A DNA stretch of 64,000 nt from NCBI RefSeq assembly GCF_035083965.1, contig NC_089724.1, forward strand, positions 12,394,910-12,458,909, given 5' to 3'. The position numbers were made by a program, and so were the translations under genes. This DNA comes from Branchiostoma lanceolatum (taxonomy: Eukaryota; Chordata; Leptocardii; Amphioxiformes; Branchiostomatidae). Below are positions 1 to 12,071 of this stretch, piece by piece (within the stretch, counting starts at the first letter, position 1; every line of letters starts with the position of its first letter). The notes under the pieces were generated by a model that saw nothing but the letters and a program-made list of their open reading frames with translations, was not told where the DNA came from and searched no databases.

Positions 1-640
1 CTTCAGAATGGACAGGGCTTTTTTTCTGTCCGGACTGGACAGGATTTTCCACCAACACGAGAAACATTTTTGTTGTTGTTGAAGAAAGCAGAAGAACTAT
101 CGAGAAGGGGATGTGGTGTGCTGTATACATGTACATTGGTTACCTTCACATGTATGATCTCCTTGATGTTGAATTTAGTCAAGGGGCTTATGTTTTCACA
201 GTTAGTCTAATCTTGATTGATTTTATGATGCATTAGAAAAAGTGCATCACTTTATTATTGGATAATCATATGAAGTGTAACCTGCTACAAAAAAACGTTA
301 TTCTTCCTCCTAAGTCTGATCTTATTAGGTCGCCTGCTTGACCTGGTATTTAATGAATAATTCACATCCATACATACTGATTATAGTGATAGTATCTTTT
401 AAAAGTCGGCAAATATTGTCAGAAAGCTATAAACTTAACCTAAACATGATCCAGTCCCACAGTAGTAAGTCCATGATGCAATTGGCCTTCTGACCCACAA
501 AGCACAGCACTGTTTCATCCTGAAGTCAGGAAAACATTATTAAGTTAATTGCTTCTGGCTCTAAGAACTCAAATCAGTGTTGTTCTATATCTGACTTCAA
601 AATTTCAAACAAGTAATTCATCAAATAAAGTACAATAAAA
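1..640. other. Intergenic, no gene seen
   Basis: AT-rich sequence with stop codons in all frames and no recognisable domain or structural RNA. I see nothing in it that I can name. Confidence 0.5.
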
Positions 641-660
641 GGTTATATTCCTTTTTCTGA

Positions 661-865
661 TACAGTCAAACCTGCCTCTTCAACCCGACCACCTGGCCAT
701 GGCGACCGTTTTTTCTTGGTCCCAAAAATTTGCCCCATAGGCACAAGCATTAAGCGCCCTGCCCAAGGCGACCACCTGTCCAACGCGACTGCCACGAATT
801 GGGACCGCACAGAGCACAATCCCTGGCCATGGCGACCGCATTTTTCCAGCGTGTGGTGACATCGA
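661..865 (+). repeat. Dispersed repeat beginning ACAGTCAAACCTG
   Basis: This starts with ACAGTCAAACCTG and carries alternating phrases such as GGCGACCACCTG and TGGTCCC. Related sequence occurs near 42,155-42,345 (plus) and 48,050-48,130 (minus). Two reading frames are open here but encode nothing recognisable; the frames follow the repeat. I read it as an old interspersed repeat of unknown class. Confidence 0.6.
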
Positions 866-1148
866 ATTTCGCTGTCGGATTTCACAGAAATGTTTGACGG
901 ACAAAAATATATGAATAGCATTGATTTCTTCATGAAGTGTTTTAATAAAACGTTCCCATTATAAACATTGTAAATACAAAGGATTGTTGTATCCAATTTT
1001 TAGTGCACCACCCACTGTTTCAAGCCCTATATAGCCATAGGCAGTATAGTGGAATACTAGTAGCTTCTCCTGTATCCATCATCACATGATGAGAACTCTA
1101 ACAGAATGCTATTCCCTTTTTATACAAATGTAGTTAGAATTGTAGGAA

Positions 1149-1202
1149 TGTGTGCGTGTGTGTGTGTGTGTGTGAGTTTGTGTGTGTGTGTGTGTGTGTG
1201 AG

Positions 1203-1249
<47 letters not shown>
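1149..1249. repeat. (GT)n microsatellite
   Basis: About 100 bp of nearly uninterrupted TG dinucleotides with two GAGTTTG/GAGTTTTTG breaks. Confidence 0.95.
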
Positions 1250-1252
<3 letters not shown>

Positions 1253-1423
1253 TGCTGACATATTTAGATCAGAGTTTCTGATGAGTGAGGAGTCCTAGGG
1301 ACATGTGTCAAAAACTTAATTTATGACTGCTTAGACTACACTCTGTAGTGTATTAGGTATTTATTGTTGTCACCAGACATTATATACTTATCCTATGTAT
1401 TTTTGTACATACTATAAGCACTA

Positions 1424-1585
1424 TAGCCTCCGGTGCAGACTGCTCCCGGCTGTTTTCTTTTTCAAGTTACAGTTTTTATACTATTACATTTTTTTTCTGA
1501 AAAAAATGTAATAGTATAAAAACTGTAACTTGAGAAAAAGAAAGAGAAAAAGAAAACAGCCGGGAGGAGTCTGCACCGGAGGCTA
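1424..1585. mobile_element. Foldback (hairpin) element with 7-8 bp flanking duplication
   Basis: The two halves are reverse complements over almost the whole 162 bp. The left end reads TAGCCTCCGGTGCAGACT and the right end is its inverse, with a poly-T/poly-A centre near 1,490-1,505. The right arm carries a roughly 12-bp extra AAAGAGAAAAAG stretch. AGCACTA lies directly outside both ends (AAGCACTA if the last base is assigned asymmetrically). An insertion duplication of 7-8 bp would fit a hAT-like or foldback element. No coding capacity. Confidence 0.85.
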
Positions 1586-1599
1586 AGCACTAGAAAAAA

Positions 1600-3002
1600 G
1601 ACAATGCATTGTCTTTATTAACCCAACCTTTTTTTTCTCGTTGTTTCTATAGGGGCTGACAATATTCAACCCAGACAGAGCATCAATGCCCTGTCCTCAT
1701 GAGATGACAGTGAGAGAGAAGCTGACAATGCAACAATGGATTACCTGCATCTGCATGGAGGAGTCATGTATCAACACCAACCCAAGTCCTAGTTTTTTTA
1801 GAATGCATTGAGTCTGTAAAAGCTAGTAAAAGTTTACACATGTATGAATCCTTCCTGCAATTTCAATTCCCATTGCACTGTAGACATGTATGTAATTATT
1901 ACAATGGCAATGACTCTGATCCGCATGCTTTGAAAATCACACCTCAATCCAAAAAACCTCATTAGATTAAAAATGTAGTAGAAAATGCCCCCGGTTTGCA
2001 TGTCTCTTATATGTAACTAATACATATACTGTCAGTAAGTCTAATTGACCACGTCTTTGACAGTTGTTTGTGCCCATGCATGTATTTCTATATGCAATAA
2101 TACAGTATATAACCAATTTGAATTGCATTGAATTGTTGTTTTCCTCTTTAGTCTTTGTTTGACTGTTATCATAACACATATTGTTATATTCCAAAGTCAA
2201 TCCATACATGGAGGGTGACCCAGGAAAAAGCATGTCAGTGGCACCTCAGGCATGACTGATTAAACGGAAGCCACGCTCTCTGTTGTTTTCTATATTCTGT
2301 CAAATATTCCATTGAACAGCTTCAGAATGTAAGGTAGCTGCAGGGGAGTTAGGATAAATTGTGTGTTTTAGATGCTCTGTTGAACATGTATAGGTATCTG
2401 AGCAGTTCCTGATTAATTGATTTCAAGCTGTGTGCATTTTGTGATCTATTCACCTCTAACTGATGTGGTCATTGCCAATGTCAGATGTATATGCTGAGAC
2501 CTAATGCAGTCTGCCTAATGTGAGTCTTGCCTTGCAATACCGACTCATATGTATTTATTTTTACTGAAACAAGTACATGATGAGGGTAACAAGATGTTGA
2601 TATGATCTGGATAATCTAGATTTCTTAATCTTTCCATATCAGTTTATTACAAAGTGTTATGCATGAGTCTAAGTTACCCTTGTTATGCACATGTACATAA
2701 ATCAAAAAGTCCAAACACAAACACTTTTGTATGTAAAAAGTTGTTGATATGGGATTCAATTTTTGTTGCTTTATTCTATATCTACTGCAGTGAAGTCAGC
2801 ATAAAATAAACTGTGGTCTTCGAACATAACACGTGCTTCTGGAGTTCAAGTCAATAAAGCCATCAGGATTTTAGAGACGATTCAGGTGTTTTTATCTTTT
2901 CATGTAATCTATAGTTATCTACAATACTCAAAACAAAGCCACAATATGCATATATATATATATATATATATTGAAGTTGTAATGTTTTTGGATAAGTCAT
3001 AC
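1600..3002. other. Intergenic, no gene seen
   Basis: AT-rich sequence with only short reading frames and no domain. It contains an (AT)n run at about 2,949-2,971. Nothing else recognised. Confidence 0.5.
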
Positions 3003-3006
3003 TTAA

Positions 3007-3778
3007 AGGAGTCCTAAACTCTAGAAGGGAGTGTTATTTTCCACTAGATTATGTATCAATGAATACATAATCAGCCGACTTTGTACAGAATTCAGACCCT
3101 ACCCATGGATTCCCTATACGTATTCCCACTTCCTTCATGGTGAATATTTTAGTATAAATTAGGGGGACTAAGCACAATCAGAAGGCCAGTTGTTAATAAG
3201 ATATAAAGGAACATATAACAAGACATTTCTTAGCCCCCCTGAGATTCTTTTGTCACGCCATGAATGTACATTGTATCAAGAAAGGTCATAAAAAGAATGG
3301 CAGAGGAAGTGGAAAAAATCTAGCTTCTGGCCATGGTTATGGATCAAAAGGAGAGGAAAAGCCTGGGGGAAGAAGGAGACAGCATAAGTGTAACAACGAA
3401 GAGAAAAATGATAAAAAAATCAGAGTCTCATGCTGGGGACGGCCTACCCGCAGGAAGTGAGCAGCAGTGAAGCAGGGTGGAGACGTCCTCCCTGTCATCC
3501 CCTCATCCTAAGGGCGTACCAGGGTACGAGGGGGATATAACCTCCTTGGAGGGACGAAACGTGAACGGGCCTCTGGCTGAAGATCACAGCTGACTCCTTA
3601 GTGCTGAAAAGTACGTCAAGTGGCACGAGCTACCTGGCAGGTGAGAATCAAATCACCCTGTACTTCCAGTGAAAAGAAAACAGAGGATCATCTGGGGAAT
3701 TTAGTAGAATACTGAATGCTTTTTTACTTCGAAAAATTATCATCTATTGGTATCATCTATCTGGAATTTAGGACTCCT
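3007..3778. mobile_element. TTAA-flanked non-autonomous DNA transposon, Kolobok/T2-like
   Basis: The ends are perfect 12-bp inverted repeats, AGGAGTCCTAAA at 3,007-3,018 and its reverse complement at 3,767-3,778. Each is flanked by TTAA (3,003-3,006 and 3,779-3,782). TTAA target duplications are known for piggyBac and Kolobok. The start TTAAAGGA resembles the TTAAAGG ends of Kolobok/T2 elements better than the CCC ends of piggyBac. The 772-bp body has no transposase; the basic 66-codon frame at 3,260-3,460 is not convincing. Confidence 0.8.
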
Positions 3779-4290
3779 TTAATCTTTTGACATTGTACAG
3801 AGCTTGAAAGCGTTGCTTGTTGTATCTCGCCTATAGAACAAAAATGATTTCTTTCAAATTCGGCTGGCATATTTCTATATGCTCATGCTAATTTTGTACC
3901 TGAGATCATATTTCGTTAATGAAATTCTTAAAACATATTTCATGTAAGCGTCCAGAAAGTGATACAACATGAAAGGTTGTTTTGCAGACTCCCATGGAAA
4001 ATTATGTCTATGCACTACAAGTACTGTACATTGAAATCTATAGTTCTGGACTGAAAAGATGAATCGTCGGTTGTTTGTAAATATATGCAGTCAAACGCAC
4101 TTAAAAGGATATTGGACGAATGATATATCGAAAGACATTTTTTTACTATTGTTTTACTTTTTTGGGAAGGTTATCTGACGAATGAAAGGTTTTTAACTCG
4201 GCAGAAGACGACAAAAACACTTTCCGTCGGGTTCATTTTTGCAGTTCTTACGTTTGTCGCTAGGATGAAATAAATCAGTTTGTTTGGCCA

Positions 4291-5230
4291 ATATCTTCAA
4301 GCAGAAAAACGGAACAACAAAACTACTGACAGCACAGATAGATCAGCATATCAACTTACTTTTGTGAAAGTTTCATGGAAAAATATTATTTCTTTCTTGT
4401 TTTATAAAGGAAAACGCACTTCGGCGAGTTGCGGTAGAAAATCAAGCTAGAAAGTCCGCCCGGAAGATAGCAGGTGGCACGCGGCCTAGCTTTGCGCGAG
4501 ACTGGAACATCTAGCTAGGATTTAATATCTCACTTAGAATACAACGGATTTCTTTCAAATTTGGATGACGTATTCATGAAAGCTTACTTAGGCATTGTAT
4601 GGATTCCAAAGCGATGAGTACAATTGGTTATGGAGTAATAAACAGTTGAAATTTTGACCATAGATCATATATTCCTGTCACAAATGCCAAATAAAACTTC
4701 GCATTTCTCCTGAAGAATTGAGTGCAAACACTCAGCAAGGTAGTGCTAATACCATCGAAATGTCCTTGACAGAGTTATATGGATAATATGTCTATTGCAT
4801 GATGTAAATCCCTAACGCTACATCATTTTTCCAATATGCCGCACTTTTTAGAGTGGGAATTTTGACCGTGCCCCAAAATGATAGATTCATGGCCTATATC
4901 TTCAAGCAGAAAAGCGGAACAACAAAACTACTGACAGCACAGATAGATCAGCATATCAACTTACTTTTGTGAAAGTTTCATGGAAAAATATTATTTCTTT
5001 CTTGTTTTATAAAGGAAAACGCACTTCGGCGAATTGCGGTAGAAAATCAAGCTAGAAAGTCCGCCCGGAAGATAGCAGGTGGCACGCGGCCTAGCTTTGC
5101 GCGAGACTGGAACATCTAGGATTTAATATCTCACTTAGAATACAACGGATTTCTTTCAAATTTGGATGACGTATTCATGAAAGCTTACTTAGGCATTGTA
5201 TGGATTCCCAACGGATGACCACAGTTGGTT
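4291..5230. repeat. Direct duplication, two copies about 600 bp apart
   Basis: About 320 bp starting ATATCTTCAAGCAGAAAA at 4,291 is repeated almost base for base from 4,896. The copies end near 4,608 and 5,209. They differ by a few substitutions and by a 4-bp indel: copy 1 has CTAGCTAGG where copy 2 has CTAGG. The intervening sequence also looks related at lower identity. The block abuts the 135-bp satellite that follows, so both may be parts of one repeat unit. Confidence 0.85.
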
Positions 5231-5370
5231 ATGTAGTAACTAGCAGTTAAATTTCCGATAAAAAATCATACATTTCTAGCAGAAATAACAAATAAAACAC
5301 ATTTCTCCTGTAGGATTTCATGTATCTCGCCTTGAACAAAATCTACGTTCAGGGCGGCCCCTACCTCCTG

Positions 5371-6790
5371 TTTATTTCATTAAAATGTACATTTCTGTGA
5401 CCGGTATGTCTGGACAGACTCAATGACACCTTTATTGGGCGAATTCGTTAACGTCTTCGAAATTCACAAAAATCTAATTTTTCATTCAGGGGGGCCCCCC
5501 TAGAGTTTATTTCATTAAAATGTACATTTCTGTGACCGGTATGTCTGGACAGACTCAATGACACCTTTATTGGGCGAATTCGTTAACGTCTTCGAAATTC
5601 ACAAAAATCTAATTTTTCATTCAGGGGGGCCCCCCTAGAGTTAATTCTATCAAACTGTACATTTCTGTGACCGGTATGTCTGGACAGACTCAATGACACC
5701 TTTATTGGGCGAATTCGTTAACGTCTTCGAAATTCACAAAAATCTAATTTTTCATTCAGGGGGGCCCCCCTAGAGTTTATTTCATTAAACTGTACATTTC
5801 TGTGACCGGTATGTCTGGACAGACTCAATGACACCTTTATTGGGCGAATTCGTTAACGTCTTCGAAATTCACAAAAATCTAATTTTTCATTCAGGGGGGC
5901 CCCCCTAGAGTTAATTTTATCAAAATGTACATTTCTGTGACCGGTATGTCTGGACAGACTCAATGACACCTTTATTGGGCGAATTCGTTAACGTCTTCGA
6001 AATTCACAAAAATCTAATTTTTCATTCAGGGGGGCCCCCCTAGAGTTTATTTCATTAAACTGTACATTTCTGTGACCGGTATGTCTGGACAGACTCAATG
6101 ACACCTTTATTGGGCGAATTCGTTAACGTCTTCGAAATTCACAAAAATCTAATTTTCCATTCAGGGGGGCCCCCCTAGAGTTTATTTTATCAAAATGTAC
6201 ATTTCTGTGACCGGTATGTCTGGACAGACTCAATGACACCTTTATTGGGCGAATTCGTTAACGTCTTCGAAATTCACAAAAATCTAATTTTTCATTCAGG
6301 GGGGCCCCCCTAGAGTTTATTTCATTAAACTGTACATTTCTGTGACCGGTATGTCTGGACAGACTCAATGACACCTTTATTGGGCAAATTCGTTGACGTC
6401 TTCGAAATTCACAAAAATCTAATTTTTCATTCAGGGGGGCCCCCCTAGAGTTAATTCTATCAAACTGTACATTTCTGTGACCGGTATGTCTGGACAGACT
6501 CAATGACACCTTTATTGGGCAAATTCGTTAACGTCTTCGAAATTCACAAAAATCTAATTTTTCATTCAGGGGGGCCCCCCTAGAGTTTATTTTATTAAAA
6601 TGTACATTTCTGTGACCGGCATGTCTGGACAGACTCAATGACGCCTTTTTGGGGCAGATTCGTTAACGTCTTCGAAACTCACAAAAATCTAATTTTCATT
6701 CAGGGCCCCCCTATAGAGTGTATTTCATTGAGATGTACATTTTTGAGATCGGCATGTCTGGACAGACTCAATGACATCTTTGTTGGGTAG
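5371..6790. repeat. 135-bp satellite array, about 11 units, with a 270-bp higher-order pattern
   Basis: TGTACATTTCTGTGACCGG recurs at 5,386, 5,521, 5,656, 5,791, 5,926, 6,061, 6,196, 6,331, 6,466 and 6,601, exactly 135 bp apart. A decayed last unit starts at 6,734. Each unit contains the palindrome GGGGGGCCCCCC, a GTTAAC and a TTCGAA. From the third unit the spacer alternates between a TTAATTNTATCAAA-like and a TTTATTTCATTAAA form, so many units expanded as dimers. The period is divisible by three, but GTTAAC puts a stop in the longest minus-strand frame of most units, so it is not coding. Confidence 0.95.
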
Positions 6791-7997
6791 CATAGTTGAT
6801 ATATAAAACTATGTACAATGCACACACAAGACATTAGAAAAGACGATGGAAACAACATAGCAAATGGGTGCAGCTTTAATGAGAAATGCATTGTGGTATA
6901 TGTAACATAATATATCATGGAGATACATTCTTGGAAGAAGAGTACCTAAAGTATATGTATTTGATGTAGTACCAGCAGAATTGTACATGGTCTCCAGACT
7001 CCAGAGCCATGCAAACATTACTTGTGCCCTCACATGGTCTCTGTATCAAAGAGAGGGGGTATATTCTACCAGTGCTGCATGGAGCCCTACCTAGTGCCTC
7101 AGTAGCATGGTATATTTCCTGGTCATGTGTCCTATATGCTGTAGGAGGCACACCAACATTACATATTCTTCTGCACAGTAGTAAGAGAAAATAAAGATAA
7201 AGCCTGTGCTTACCCATTTACACAACTGGTGTGCTATATCTAAACCGGTATAGTACATGTACATTACCGATGCTCTTAGAGCCATACCAGCATTACCTGT
7301 TAGGTGTTGTTGAGTCCCAAGAGCCACACCAATATAATCTGGAAGTTGCCATACCTGTTCCCCAGATCTAAGAACCATGCAAATCTTACCTGGGATACAT
7401 CAGCCAGGCTATAGACATGATAGAACCTAGAGTCAAACAAATAGTAAAAAGCTGTCCTTGACAGTAACTGTTAACTAGCCATTTAATAGAAAAATCATGT
7501 TAGATTCACACTCATAACTCAAATATCTATTCACATGACCTTAAATTCTACATGTAAAAACTAAAATGTTTTAAAAGTTTAAGACTACTGGTAGCATTTT
7601 TGGCTATATTGTCAGAACCAAGTAATAGAAGTACCCAACCTTCTGGGACATTTTTATATAAAATGTCACACTATATGTATATGTCTATTATCAAAGTGTA
7701 TAGGACCATTTGAACTAGAATGTCATAAATGGGTAGGGTTGTAACGAAAATCAACAAATATTTGACCATCTGTTGTGCATGTTGTTACTTTCAAAACAAG
7801 TATCCAATATGGGTCCAGACCAGCTATTAAAGCTCAGTTTTACAGCTTATATACTTCTCTATTCACAGAGTGTATGTATACATGTGGGGAAGTGTTTGTC
7901 CATTGAAAGTTCTTGGAGGAGGTGACATTTTCTTTAAAAAGATGCCAGAATTAAACGTTGCCCATCGGGAGGCAATATACATTAGCTATATGTCACA
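6791..7997. other. Degenerate low-copy repeat, no gene
   Basis: Between about 7,000 and 7,390 a phrase like AGAGCCATGCAAACATTACCTG recurs imperfectly (near 7,003, 7,140, 7,276, 7,320 and 7,370), suggesting an eroded minisatellite or repeat remnant. The rest is AT-rich and unassigned. Several overlapping short frames on both strands follow this repeat and have no domain. Confidence 0.4.
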
Positions 7998-8877
7998 GTA
8001 GAGAGTGCAATCCTGGACAATCGGCGACTGTCCTAGGACAGATTGGGATCGGAGTCTGTCCTAGAACCTACGATTATACTACCAGCAGTAAAGATAGCGA
8101 TCACAATCTGTCCTGGGACAAACAGTGATTCTACTTGGAGAAATTCTGAAAACCATTAGATCAAAATGCTTTGGAAAATATAATTAATCATTGCACAACA
8201 TTTCAATCAGTTTTAGCACACTACCTACAATCACAATTACTATTTTAGGTGAATAAGTTCATATTTCATAACGGATAAATTCCATGTATGTTTTCTGAAA
8301 GAAATTTCTCATCAAGTTATAACAAGGTTAATAATCGGTGAAAGATATCAATTGGATGGTGATCAAATAAAGCAAATTTTGAGGTCTCAAGATGTTACTC
8401 AGTGTCTCACCTTTTCAGTACATTTTACTAGTCATTTGCCAAATCTATTCTCCACACAAATATAGACTATTCCAAAATCATCCCATTGCAAAAATGGACT
8501 ATTCCCAATCACAACATGTGCAAACTTCAAGGGGTATGTACAGGGGGGATAGACTCCGATGATCGCCCGATTCTGTGATTTTTGTGCTAAGATAGACCAT
8601 CTCCATATTTTGCAAAGTTGGTATTAATATCCCCCCTACCTTCAGTGTAGTTGGTAATAAGTGATACATGTAGTATATGCAGTTTTTTTTAGCAAAGCTA
8701 AATAAAATCATGGTTGAAAGAATACTGCTGTTTCCTTTATCTTAGCACTTTTTGAGTTTGAATTAGAGTTTGTCCTAGGGCAGATTTACCGGTAGAATTG
8801 CTGATTGTCCTAGTACAGATCCCGATTGCAATCTGTCCTTGGTAGGATCACCGATTGTCCTGAATCGCAATGTCTAC
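7998..8877. mobile_element. TIR element with subterminal TGTCCTAGGACA repeats
   Basis: The left end (GTAGAGAGTGCAATCCTG, then GACAATCGG) is mirrored at the right end, where CCGATTGTCC is followed by GAATCGCAATGTCTAC. Inside both ends the motif CTGTCCTAGGACAGAT and its variants recur four to six times in both orientations. About 600 bp of unrelated AT-rich sequence lies between. There is no transposase, so it is likely a non-autonomous DNA transposon of unknown superfamily. I could not define a target duplication. Confidence 0.65.
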
Positions 8878-8964
8878 TCCTACAAATGTGGTTTTTGTAG
8901 AGTATCTCTACAGGGGCTGGCTGTAGATTCTGGCCAGCTGGATATGATATTGACCCCATACATA

Positions 8965-8984
8965 GAGATCTGCTTGGAGGTAAT
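8965..8984 (-). mobile_element. Solitary end of the CTCCAAGCAGA family
   Basis: GATCTGCTTGGAGGTAATC here matches the right end of the element at 21,945-22,082 (GATCTGCTTGGAGGTTA). No matching left end is found within several hundred bases upstream, so this is either a truncated copy or chance similarity. Confidence 0.4.
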
Positions 8985-9136
8985 CTACAATATAGCATGG
9001 GGTGTCCTTTAACCTATGTACAGCCTAATACACAGATGTATGGGTGTCCTGGTTAAGAAGCAAGAATAGCACCCAGGCTAACAGCAGTATGCTGTCCACC
9101 AGTTTCTGTAGAATATATACTCCACTACTGTATATA

Positions 9137-9375
9137 GTGGTGCGATGACCTAATGGTAGAGTGTTCACCTTGCACACAGTAGGTGTTGAGTACAATCACC
9201 GGCCGTAACATACTGCTTTTTCAGCTTAGCACTCAGCAACTGGGTATGGAAGTTAAACACACAACATCACTAACAGCGGACTAGTCCCCGCTGCAGAGAC
9301 TTGCACAAAGTTGTGTGGCCCAAGGACTGCGAATCGGAGAGGCGTGGGAGGACTGTAACTTTAACTAACTGTAAA
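9137..9375 (+). mobile_element. tRNA-derived SINE (probable)
   Basis: The head resembles a tRNA. GCGATGACCTAATGGTAGAG matches a pol III A box, and GGTGTTGAGTACAATCACC resembles a T arm with a degenerate B box. The body includes a GC-rich segment (GACTAGTCCCCGCTGCAG, then TTGTGTGGCCCAAGG) unlike the AT-rich surroundings. The anticodon stem does not pair properly, so it is not a functional tRNA gene. No target duplication was found. Confidence 0.55.
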
Positions 9376-12071
9376 GCTTGAATTCAATGGGGGAGGGGGG
9401 CAGTTATAGCCGACAATAGCTGCCTGTAAGTAACTACATACATACTACAATTGTTGCAGTTGGAATCACAGGCTGTAGCTAATTGCCCTTCTGAGAACAA
9501 GGTCAACATTTCAAGTTGACCAGCAATTGAGCCGCAAATATCATCTTGCAACATAATGATTATAATGTTAACTAGTGGTACATGTACTTCCGTAACCGAC
9601 GGCACAATTGTCTTCATAGGGGCCTACAATCCACCTCACCTCCCAGCCTAGCTGTGGAGATTGTTTTCAGCCTGTAGCATTGTGCACACGACCTCTGTTA
9701 TAGAGCAGCTACTCTGAAGACAATGGATATTCAACAGGGGCACTGGACAAAAATCCAGTGAAGTGTTCTGTATGCAGAAATATTACCGTTGGTTTTATGC
9801 TCGTGGTTTTTGCAGTGGCTGCTTCACTGCGAACATTTCTGTCTTCTGCTGACCTACCCCTTGTCTTAGTGGTACATGTATGTACTAGTATTATACATTG
9901 TAGATGTTTTTGAGGCACCAGTTAACAAGGCACAAATAGAACACAGACCCGATCTTCGAACATTGAATACAGATTTATTAAGAATATCAAGCCAAGTCAA
10001 AGGCTTAATTTACAGTAATATTCCTTGACAGCTTTTTCGTGTGCAATGATCACACAAGCACTGCCAAAAGCAACTGTCTATCTGTAGCATCCTTGTCTTG
10101 TTATGGTTTCCGACTGGCTGTCTTTAAAGGCGCCAATACTAGTGTTTTAGTGTTACTTTACAGTATCTGTATGCGACTGCATACATGTATACTGAGTAGC
10201 GCCATTGCGAAATCAAAACCGCCGCTAACACTCCATTTTCTACCTACCACAAAAATCAAATCACCGCAAACTTAAGTCCATTTACAGTAGTATTTCTGAT
10301 CTGTCTGTGATTCTACATGTGGCGTCTAGTTGCAGCAGTTGTCCTTTTGATGTACTTCTCAGGCCTCTTGGTATATCCCTTTTCCATGAAGCTGCAAGAT
10401 AGAACAAATATAACTTGTAAGTTAAAACTAGATAGCAGTAGATACATAAATCAAATTGCAAGGTACTGGTCTAGGACAACAGGCGTGAATACATGTACAT
10501 GTACAAATACATTGTTAAATAAATGTACTGGAATAGCAAACAGACAAATGAATGAAGGAGACTCTGCACATAAACTTCCCATGATCAGAAATGATCCCCA
10601 AATTATGCTGTTGCAATGCACTTCGAATGAACCTCCAAAATCTTGAGTATCATGAGTAAAACATCAGGGCAGGCCCCCAGGGACACGAATGGGTCCAATA
10701 TTTTCAAAATTGGAAAGAATTCAAGAATGCAGTCAGAAGCTCTAGCATGTAATTAATGCTCTAGCATGTAAACTGATCATGTACATATATAAGTTAGTAC
10801 TAGTACTACGGGTTTACGGAAAAGGCAGTGCAGTCTACCACTCCATCTTTTCTGGCACTTAGAGTTAGATGTACTGTATACAAGTGTACCATGAGTAGTG
10901 CATTTACACATGGAATGCTTTAAAACTATTTGAGTGCACCCACATTAAAAATTAGTGCACAGCGATATGGGGAGCATAAAGTGTGTGTGCATCCAGTACT
11001 AAGTATTTCGAGCCCTGGTGTGTGTGTGTGTGTCAGTGTATGTGTGTGTGTTTGTACAATGTATATAGCTGACAGGCAGTACTAGTACAGCCTACTACCT
11101 ACCTACCTACCTAGTCCCTTGACCTCCGGGTCGTTGGGGGGACAAGGTAGCAGTGAAGATGGAGATCTGTCTAGTATAGCCACAGGGAAGAATACAATTT
11201 ATGAGCTATTCCAAGATCAGGGTATGCCAATAGCTTGCTGCGTCATTATAGCATTCTTACATCACATCTGTAACAACTAACATTCTGTTGATATTTACTA
11301 TGGTGAATGTGAACAGGGCAACAGTTTATCTATAACTTAGTACAAGCATAAGGTGTTGTCTGTACCCCCGGCCCCCATGCATGGAGGCCCCATTGATGGC
11401 AATAGCTACATATCATATACATTTTCATTCAAAGCAAGGTTATAGGCAGCCTATACTGCAATTCGTTTCTTTTACTTTTACTGTAACTTTATGTTCACTA
11501 TTTCAACGATTATCACTCAATGTACAGTGAACTTATCATCACCGTGAAAAAAACTTGTTGTAATCATTTATGATTCCTTCACACATCCTCTCTGTAAAAC
11601 ACTTGCCACGTGCACCACCGTGAAGTTAAAGTTAAAGTTAAAGTGAAAATGTCTATTTTCCTTACCCTGAAAGATTCTGCTACCATGAAGTTGATTGAAT
11701 ATAAAGTGAATTAATATTATAGTAACTTCCTTGTTCAAAGCAAATTCATCCACATTTGAATGTACAGTACATCATGAAAGTGCTGCCCCTTCCTTGAGAT
11801 TCTTAAAAGAGAAGCTTTTTTAATCATTAATTATCACCATTCTCAAGTTCAGCAACATACATCAATAGGTGATTGATTGAATTTTATCACAAACCTGTCA
11901 AAAGTGTCATAAGGCTGAATAACTTTCTTGTTTCGTATCTGAGATGGTCTCCACCGGAGACCATAGTTGTTGCTTTTACTTCCAATTTCCTATTGAGGCC
12001 TTCCTAACGTAGCTATAGGCTGTAACTTGAAATTGCCAAAAGATTCCTTGCCAAATACTACTGCAACATTC
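9376..12071. other. Intergenic region with repeat fragments
   Basis: No gene is supported. It contains a fragment ending ATTTACAGTA near 10,289 that matches the CTGTAAATGC repeat family (best copy 62,929-63,123), TG dinucleotide runs near 11,020-11,052, an (ACCT)n run near 11,094-11,113 and a GTTAAA triplication near 11,625-11,642. A 109-codon frame at 10,317-10,646 starts with a hydrophobic stretch but has no domain and no splice context. Confidence 0.45.

Noticed and set aside
3260-3460. 66-codon lysine/glycine-rich frame
   Set aside because: It lies inside the TTAA-flanked element; basic composition follows the AAA/GGA-rich sequence and no domain is present.
6258-6509. 83-codon minus-strand frame with a repeated SLSLSRHTGHRN phrase
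   Set aside because: It is the 135-bp satellite read in one frame. Most units have a stop in this frame from GTTAAC; one substitution (GTTGAC) happens to open this stretch.
5371-6790. CRISPR array suspicion
   Set aside because: The unit is 135 bp and almost wholly identical, without short unique spacers, in an animal genome. It is an ordinary satellite.
9137-9210. Functional tRNA gene
   Set aside because: A and B boxes are present but the anticodon stem and acceptor stem do not pair; it fits a SINE head.
10317-10646. 109-codon frame with hydrophobic N-terminus
   Set aside because: No domain, AT-driven composition, no splice context, and it abuts a repeat fragment. A signal-like start alone is not enough.
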